A DNA stretch of 7,927 nucleotides from Acidobacteriota bacterium (GTDB lineage Bacteria > Acidobacteriota > Polarisedimenticolia > QHYA01). The stretch's first letter is position 1. Every line of letters begins with the position of its first letter. The DNA lies in the NCBI GenBank assembly GCA_003223995.1, contig QHYA01000050.1, forward strand, positions 1-7,927, given 5' to 3'. The position numbers were made by a program, and so were the translations under genes. Shown here piece by piece: positions 4,759 through 7,927 of the stretch. The notes beneath the pieces are model-generated. The model saw only the letters and a list, made by a program, of their open reading frames with translations. It did no database searches and had not been told where the DNA came from.

Positions 4759-4911
4759 ATGCCTGATGTCGAGAAAGGTATTGTCCGTCAGAAGGCCCGC
4801 GCCTCGGGCGGCAGAAGCATGCTCCTGCCCGCCTCTGTGCTAACCTTGTTGGTGGTGACGGCGTGCTCCTGGTCAGAGGGCGCACGTCGAGCCAAGAGGA
4901 GAACATGTTGA
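4759..4911 (+). CDS. Possible short lipoprotein-like ORF overlapping the nfuA start
   Basis: A 50-codon frame from ATG 4759 (or 30 codons from ATG 4819) encodes a basic stretch and then a hydrophobic segment ending in a lipobox, LLVVTAC, with a basic C-terminus. Its TGA (4909-4911) lies 7 nt inside nfuA (ATG 4905). Neither start has a good ribosome binding site, the 362-bp gap around it is otherwise non-coding, and part of the frame overlaps hairpins at 4795-4833. Coupling to nfuA is possible, but the ORF may be chance. Confidence 0.2.
   Translation: MPDVEKGIVRQKARASGGRSMLLPASVLTLLVVTACSWSEGARRAKRRTC
4795..4833 (+). other. Two overlapping, mutually exclusive hairpins in the nfuA leader
   Basis: GCCCG (4795-4799) can pair with CGGGC (4805-4809). 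Alternatively GGCGGCAG (4807-4814) can pair with CTGCCCGCC (4825-4833) with one bulge. The two share bases 4807-4809. No T-run follows either hairpin. Between 4834 and the nfuA ribosome binding site I see nothing further. Confidence 0.3.
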
Positions 4912-5507
4912 CAGTTACGGAGACTGCACAAAAGAAGGTGCTCGAGATCCTCGAATCCGAAGGCCGGACGGGGCAGGGGCTGCGTGTGACCGCCCAGGGA
5001 GGCGGCTGCAGCGGCATCCAGTACAGCCTCAACTTCGTCGAGGACGGCGGAAGTCCCGAGGACGTCATCGTGGACGTCGAAGGGTTCAAGATCCACATAG
5101 ACCCCCAGAGCGCCCGGTTCCTTGAAGGGGGGAGCCTCGACTATCTCGAGACGCTCTCGGGAGCCGGCTTCAAGATCGACACTCCCTACACTGCTCCGGT
5201 CGGCGGGGCGACCCCTCCGGCCCGACTGGAGGGGCCGCAGGCCGAGGCAGTCCAGAAGCTCCTCGATGAGGTGATCAATCCTGGAGTCGCGGCCCACGGC
5301 GGCTACGTCAACCTGGTGGACGTCAAGGACAACATCGTCTTCCTCCGGCTGGGCGGCGGCTGCCAGGGCTGCGGTATGGTCGATGTGACGCTGAAACAAG
5401 GGATCGAGGTGATGATCAAGGAGAGGCTTCCCGAGATCGCTTCCGTCTACGACGTGACCGACCATGCCGGGGGGAAGAACCCCTACTACCAGCCCGCCAA
5501 GCACTGA
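4905..5507 (+). CDS. nfuA: NfuA-type Fe-S cluster carrier
   Basis: NfuA accepts Fe-S clusters from the assembly machinery and hands [4Fe-4S] clusters to target enzymes in the cytosol. The 200-aa protein has an N-terminal A-type (HesB/IscA-like) domain (about 1-95) and a C-terminal NifU-like domain (about 110-185) with the cluster-binding GGGCQGCGMVDVTLKQGIE (150-168; Cys153 and Cys156). The end, VTDHAGGKNPYY (184-195), closely resembles E. coli NfuA (DLTEHQRGEHSYY). The A-type domain keeps one cysteine (GGGCSG, Cys35), but the C-terminal Cys-Gly-Cys-Gly pair of true A-type carriers is replaced by SGAG (85-88). It therefore cannot coordinate a cluster in the IscA manner and is probably a docking domain, as in E. 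coli. ATG 4905 follows GAGGAG (4896-4901) closely. The gene converges with the ATP-grasp gene. Confidence 0.95.
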   Translation: MLTVTETAQKKVLEILESEGRTGQGLRVTAQGGGCSGIQYSLNFVEDGGSPEDVIVDVEGFKIHIDPQSARFLEGGSLDYLETLSGAGFKIDTPYTAPVGGATPPARLEGPQAEAVQKLLDEVINPGVAAHGGYVNLVDVKDNIVFLRLGGGCQGCGMVDVTLKQGIEVMIKERLPEIASVYDVTDHAGGKNPYYQPAKH

Positions 5508-5536
5508 AAAGCTGATTCCTCGACCAACCTGATCTG

Positions 5537-5564
5537 CCGCCGGCTCATTCGAACGCCGGGGCGG
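5537..5564. terminator. Hairpin between convergent nfuA and ATP-grasp genes
   Basis: CCGCCGGC (5537-5544) pairs with GCCGG (5555-5559) and, past a two-G bulge, CGG (5562-5564), around a 10-nt loop. It lies midway in a 76-bp gap between two gene ends and could serve both strands, but there is no T-run on either side. Confidence 0.45.
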
Positions 5565-5583
5565 GCGGCGCTCGGCTCCCCGA

Positions 5584-6864
5584 TCATCCCCAGGACACTG
5601 CCGACGAGCCCTCCGCCGGCGCGCCAAAGACAAGCTCCAGCCGCCGGTGGGCCTCGCGGAGGGCGGCTTCGACGTCCGCCGGATGGCTGGCCCGGGCGAA
5701 GATGAACCCCAGGTAGCGCTTCCCCTCCGGAAGGGGCACGACCTGCTGTCCAGGCGGGATGCTGATCACGACATCCTCGACCCCGGCGATCGCTCGCGCC
5801 TGCTCGAGACCTCGAACCTCTTCCAGGATTCCGGCGCGGGGGATGGGAATCATCATGACTCCGGCCGCCGGCTTCTCACGCCGGAAGCTGTCGGTCTCCC
5901 GGCCCACGGCTTGCCTGAGGATGAGCTCCTCGAGAGAGGCCTCGGGCTCGAAACGCAACGCCCTGGAGCAGAGCCCGCCGATCGACCTGGAGGCCATCTC
6001 GATCAACCACGGTCCCGCCTCGTTCACTCGCAGCTCGGCATGGACGGCTCCGGTCGTCAGACCCAAAGCCGCGGCTCCCCGTGAAGCGCACTGGACAATC
6101 TTCTGCTGAACGGATTCCGGAAGCCGCGAGGGCGTGAGGTAGATGGTCTCCTCGAAGAAGGGGCCATCGAGTGGATCAGGCTTGTCGAACAGCGAGAGGG
6201 CCCGGAGATGGCCCCGATCGATGAGCCCCTCGAGGGCCACCTCCCGACCGGGAACGAACGATTCGACAAGGACCCACCGGGTCTCTTCCCTCCCGCGCTC
6301 CGCGACATCCGGCATCCGCAGGATCGCCGTCACGCGCCTGAAAGCCTGCACGAACCGCTCCGGATCGTCGGCGCGGATGACACCACGGCTGGCCGACAAG
6401 CAGGTTGGCTTGATCACGCAGGGATAGCGGATCCTCGACGACAGGCTCACGGGATCATCATCCACCGAGAAGGACTGAAACTCCGGCGAGAGGACTCCCG
6501 CCGAGCGAAGCATCTCGCGCATCTTTCGCTTGTCCAGGGTCGCGAGGGCCGATTCGACGGAGTTCCCCGGCAGTGACAATGCCGCCGATGCCATCGCGGC
6601 GACGGTGACGGTGTCGTCGTCGGTGGGGATGATCGCAGCGAGAGGGCGCGCGCGCGCGAAGACGACGATCGTCTGTGTGGCGGCTTCCGGATCCCTGAAG
6701 TCGGCGGCGAGCGTCGTGCCCGGGGCCTGGTCGGCCAGCGCCTGCCGGCGGTCTGTTCCGGTCACGACCTCGATCCCCTGCCGACGCGCCGCCTCGAGAA
6801 AGGCCGATGCGCGGTACGTGTGCGTGGGCATCAGGAGCAAGATCCTGGGAGGAACGCCCGGCAC
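5584..6864 (-). CDS. ATP-grasp domain protein (putative carboxylate-amine ligase)
   Basis: ATP-grasp enzymes activate a carboxylate as an acyl-phosphate and join it to an amine or thiol. From GTG 6864 the product is 426 aa. It has a pre-ATP-grasp domain (about 5-100), the first nucleotide-binding strand YPCVIKP (147-153, Lys152) with a glycine/serine loop (SASRG), the hinge acid in VLVE (Glu201), a metal-ligand region HAELRVN (275-281) and IEMASRSIGG (288-297), and a C-terminal GFIFARA strand (386-392). The E-x-A-x-R pattern, with Ala where many members have Asn, resembles L-amino-acid ligases such as BacD. The substrate is not deducible. GTG is preferred: it lies 4 nt after the hemE stop and behind GGGGGAAGGGG, whereas the ATG at 6921 would overlap hemE by 53 bp. 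It is co-transcribed with hemE. Confidence 0.85.
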   Translation of the reverse strand: MPGVPPRILLLMPTHTYRASAFLEAARRQGIEVVTGTDRRQALADQAPGTTLAADFRDPEAATQTIVVFARARPLAAIIPTDDDTVTVAAMASAALSLPGNSVESALATLDKRKMREMLRSAGVLSPEFQSFSVDDDPVSLSSRIRYPCVIKPTCLSASRGVIRADDPERFVQAFRRVTAILRMPDVAERGREETRWVLVESFVPGREVALEGLIDRGHLRALSLFDKPDPLDGPFFEETIYLTPSRLPESVQQKIVQCASRGAAALGLTTGAVHAELRVNEAGPWLIEMASRSIGGLCSRALRFEPEASLEELILRQAVGRETDSFRREKPAAGVMMIPIPRAGILEEVRGLEQARAIAGVEDVVISIPPGQQVVPLPEGKRYLGFIFARASHPADVEAALREAHRRLELVFGAPAEGSSAVSWG

Positions 6865-6868
6865 TCGC

Positions 6869-7927
6869 CTAACCCCTTCCCCCCGGCTCTCGCTCCCGCG
6901 CCGGGCCGGCCTCTCCACCACCGGTGCGCTCGTGCACGAATTCGACCAAGAGCTGGACGTTTTCCACCGGGGTGTCGGGATGGATGCCGTGTCCGAGGTT
7001 GAAGATGTGCCCGGGCCGGCCCGCAGCTCGCTGCAGGATCAACGCCGCTCGCTCCTTCACGACAGAGGCGGGACCGAGGAGAACGCAAGGGTCGAGGTTC
7101 CCCTGGATCGCCCGCCCCGGCCCGATCCGCTGCCAGGCCGCGTCGAGCGGGATGCGCCAGTCCACTCCCATCACATCGCCCCCCGCCTCCGCCATCTTCT
7201 CCAGCAGCGTGGCCGTGTCGGTCCCGAAGTGGATGATCGGGACCCCCGCTCCCTCCATCTCCCGGAAGATCCTCGCCGAGAAGGGCTGGACAAACCTCTC
7301 GTAGTCCTCCGGCGACAGGCTTCCGACCCAGGAGTCGAACAGTTGCAGCGCTTGTGCTCCCGATGCAACTTGCGCCCTCAGGTACCGGATCACTGTGTCG
7401 GTGAGCCGGTCCATCAGCGCGTTCCAGAGGTCCGGACGCGAGTACATCAGCGTCTTCGTCCTGCGGAAATCACGCTTTCCCCGCCCCTCGACCAGGTAGC
7501 TGGCAAGAGTGAAGGGCGCTCCGGAAAAGCCGATCAGCGGGAGCTTGCCCGCAAGCTCCCGCTTCACGAGAGTGATCCCTTCGATCACGTAAGGGACATC
7601 CCGCTGGGGGTCGAACTCACGCAGGGCGCGGATCTGCTCCTCGGCGCGGATCGGAGGGTCGATGACGGGCCCGACGTTCTCCTCGAGCCGGAAGCTCACT
7701 CCGATCCCCGCCAGCGGAAGCGCGATGTCGGCAAAGATGATGGCCGCGTCGAGCTCGATGCGTTTCAGCGGCATGAGCGTGACGGTGGCAACGAGGTCCG
7801 GGTTGCGCGCGATCTCCAGGAAGCCGTGCTTCTCCCTCAGCTTCCTGTACTCGGGCAGGTAGCGCCCGGCCTGCCGCATGATCCACACAGGCGTGCAGTC
7901 CGCGGGCTGCCTCCTGCAGGCACTCAG
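6869..7927 (-). CDS. hemE: Uroporphyrinogen decarboxylase, 5' end beyond the window
   Basis: HemE removes four acetate carboxyl groups from uroporphyrinogen III to give coproporphyrinogen III in cytosolic haem and tetrapyrrole synthesis. 352 residues are visible, numbered here from the window edge. They include the family signature PVWIMRQAGRYLPEYR (13-28) with the active-site arginines, the catalytic Asp in IIFADI (Asp67), the conserved Tyr in APFTLASYLVEG (Tyr144), the conserved Ser in QLFDSWVGSLSP (Ser199) and NLGHGIHPDTP (310-320) with His313. The frame runs upstream of GTG 7888 to the window edge with family-like sequence (ACRRQPADCTPVW), so that GTG is not the start; about ten N-terminal residues are missing. 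The C-terminus carries a Gly/Arg-rich tail after the normal end. The ATP-grasp gene follows after 4 nt. Confidence 0.96.
   Translation of the reverse strand: MSACRRQPADCTPVWIMRQAGRYLPEYRKLREKHGFLEIARNPDLVATVTLMPLKRIELDAAIIFADIALPLAGIGVSFRLEENVGPVIDPPIRAEEQIRALREFDPQRDVPYVIEGITLVKRELAGKLPLIGFSGAPFTLASYLVEGRGKRDFRRTKTLMYSRPDLWNALMDRLTDTVIRYLRAQVASGAQALQLFDSWVGSLSPEDYERFVQPFSARIFREMEGAGVPIIHFGTDTATLLEKMAEAGGDVMGVDWRIPLDAAWQRIGPGRAIQGNLDPCVLLGPASVVKERAALILQRAAGRPGHIFNLGHGIHPDTPVENVQLLVEFVHERTGGGEAGPAREREPGGRG

Noticed and set aside
4788..5633. 281-codon minus-strand ORF opposite nfuA
   Set aside because: It is a high-GC shadow frame of nfuA with no recognisable domain and no start signals, and it overlaps a clear family member on the other strand.
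6643..6660. Alternating GC run inside the ATP-grasp gene
   Set aside because: The short GCGCGC stretch encodes Ala-Arg codons in a GC-rich gene; nothing indicates a functional element.
7886..7888. GTG 7888 as the hemE start
   Set aside because: The frame stays open to the window edge and the added residues match the conserved sequence before VWIMRQAGRY, so the real start lies outside.
1..7927. CRISPR array, insertion sequence or complete prophage
   Set aside because: I saw no regularly spaced repeats, transposase or integrase motifs, or phage structural genes. The 'phage holin family' label of the PF04020 protein is not evidence of a prophage.

Overview
The window reads as chromosomal DNA from a high-GC, Gram-negative-type bacterium, probably from an uncultured lineage. 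The composition, the HemE/NfuA housekeeping genes and a pilin-like protein built from GspG-type C-terminal repeats would suit Acidobacteriota or a deltaproteobacterial-type group. That placement is an inference; no rRNA or other marker in the window settles it.

Layout. (1) 1-441 holds the 3' end of a secreted or cell-surface-type protein. Its stop codon overlaps the -35 box of a strong sigma-70 promoter for tRNA-Thr(CGT) at 483-557. (2) 558-3370 is a 2.8-kb segment bracketed by a 45-bp direct repeat of the 3' half of that tRNA, with one mismatch. This is the footprint of an element inserted at a tRNA 3' end: the intact tRNA lies on the left and a truncated copy on the right. Inside are a host-attachment-family protein, a pilin-like protein and, on the opposite strand against the right repeat, a two-gene unit with its own promoter. 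That unit encodes a 102-aa partner protein and an AbiEii-family nucleotidyltransferase, and resembles a toxin-antitoxin or defence cargo. No integrase is present, so the segment looks like a remnant or a trans-mobilised mini-island. (3) 3371-4542 carries a four-helix PF04020 membrane protein (TTG start, strong ribosome binding site) and a 2H-fold phosphoesterase of the 2'-5' RNA ligase type. (4) 4543-4904 is the most structured non-coding stretch: three 11-bp tandem repeats, a possible promoter, and an 88-nt two-helix RNA with a C-rich apical loop and a T5 run, followed by smaller hairpins and a possible short lipobox ORF that overlaps the next start codon. (5) 4905-5507 encodes NfuA, an Fe-S cluster carrier. 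(6) On the minus strand, converging on nfuA, hemE (uroporphyrinogen decarboxylase, truncated by the right edge) is followed after 4 nt by an ATP-grasp ligase.

Working together: hemE and the ATP-grasp gene are almost certainly co-transcribed. The nucleotidyltransferase pair overlaps by 14 nt and is probably translationally coupled. The strongest candidates for something undescribed are the tRNA-bounded mini-island with its nucleotidyltransferase pair, and the structured RNA upstream of nfuA.
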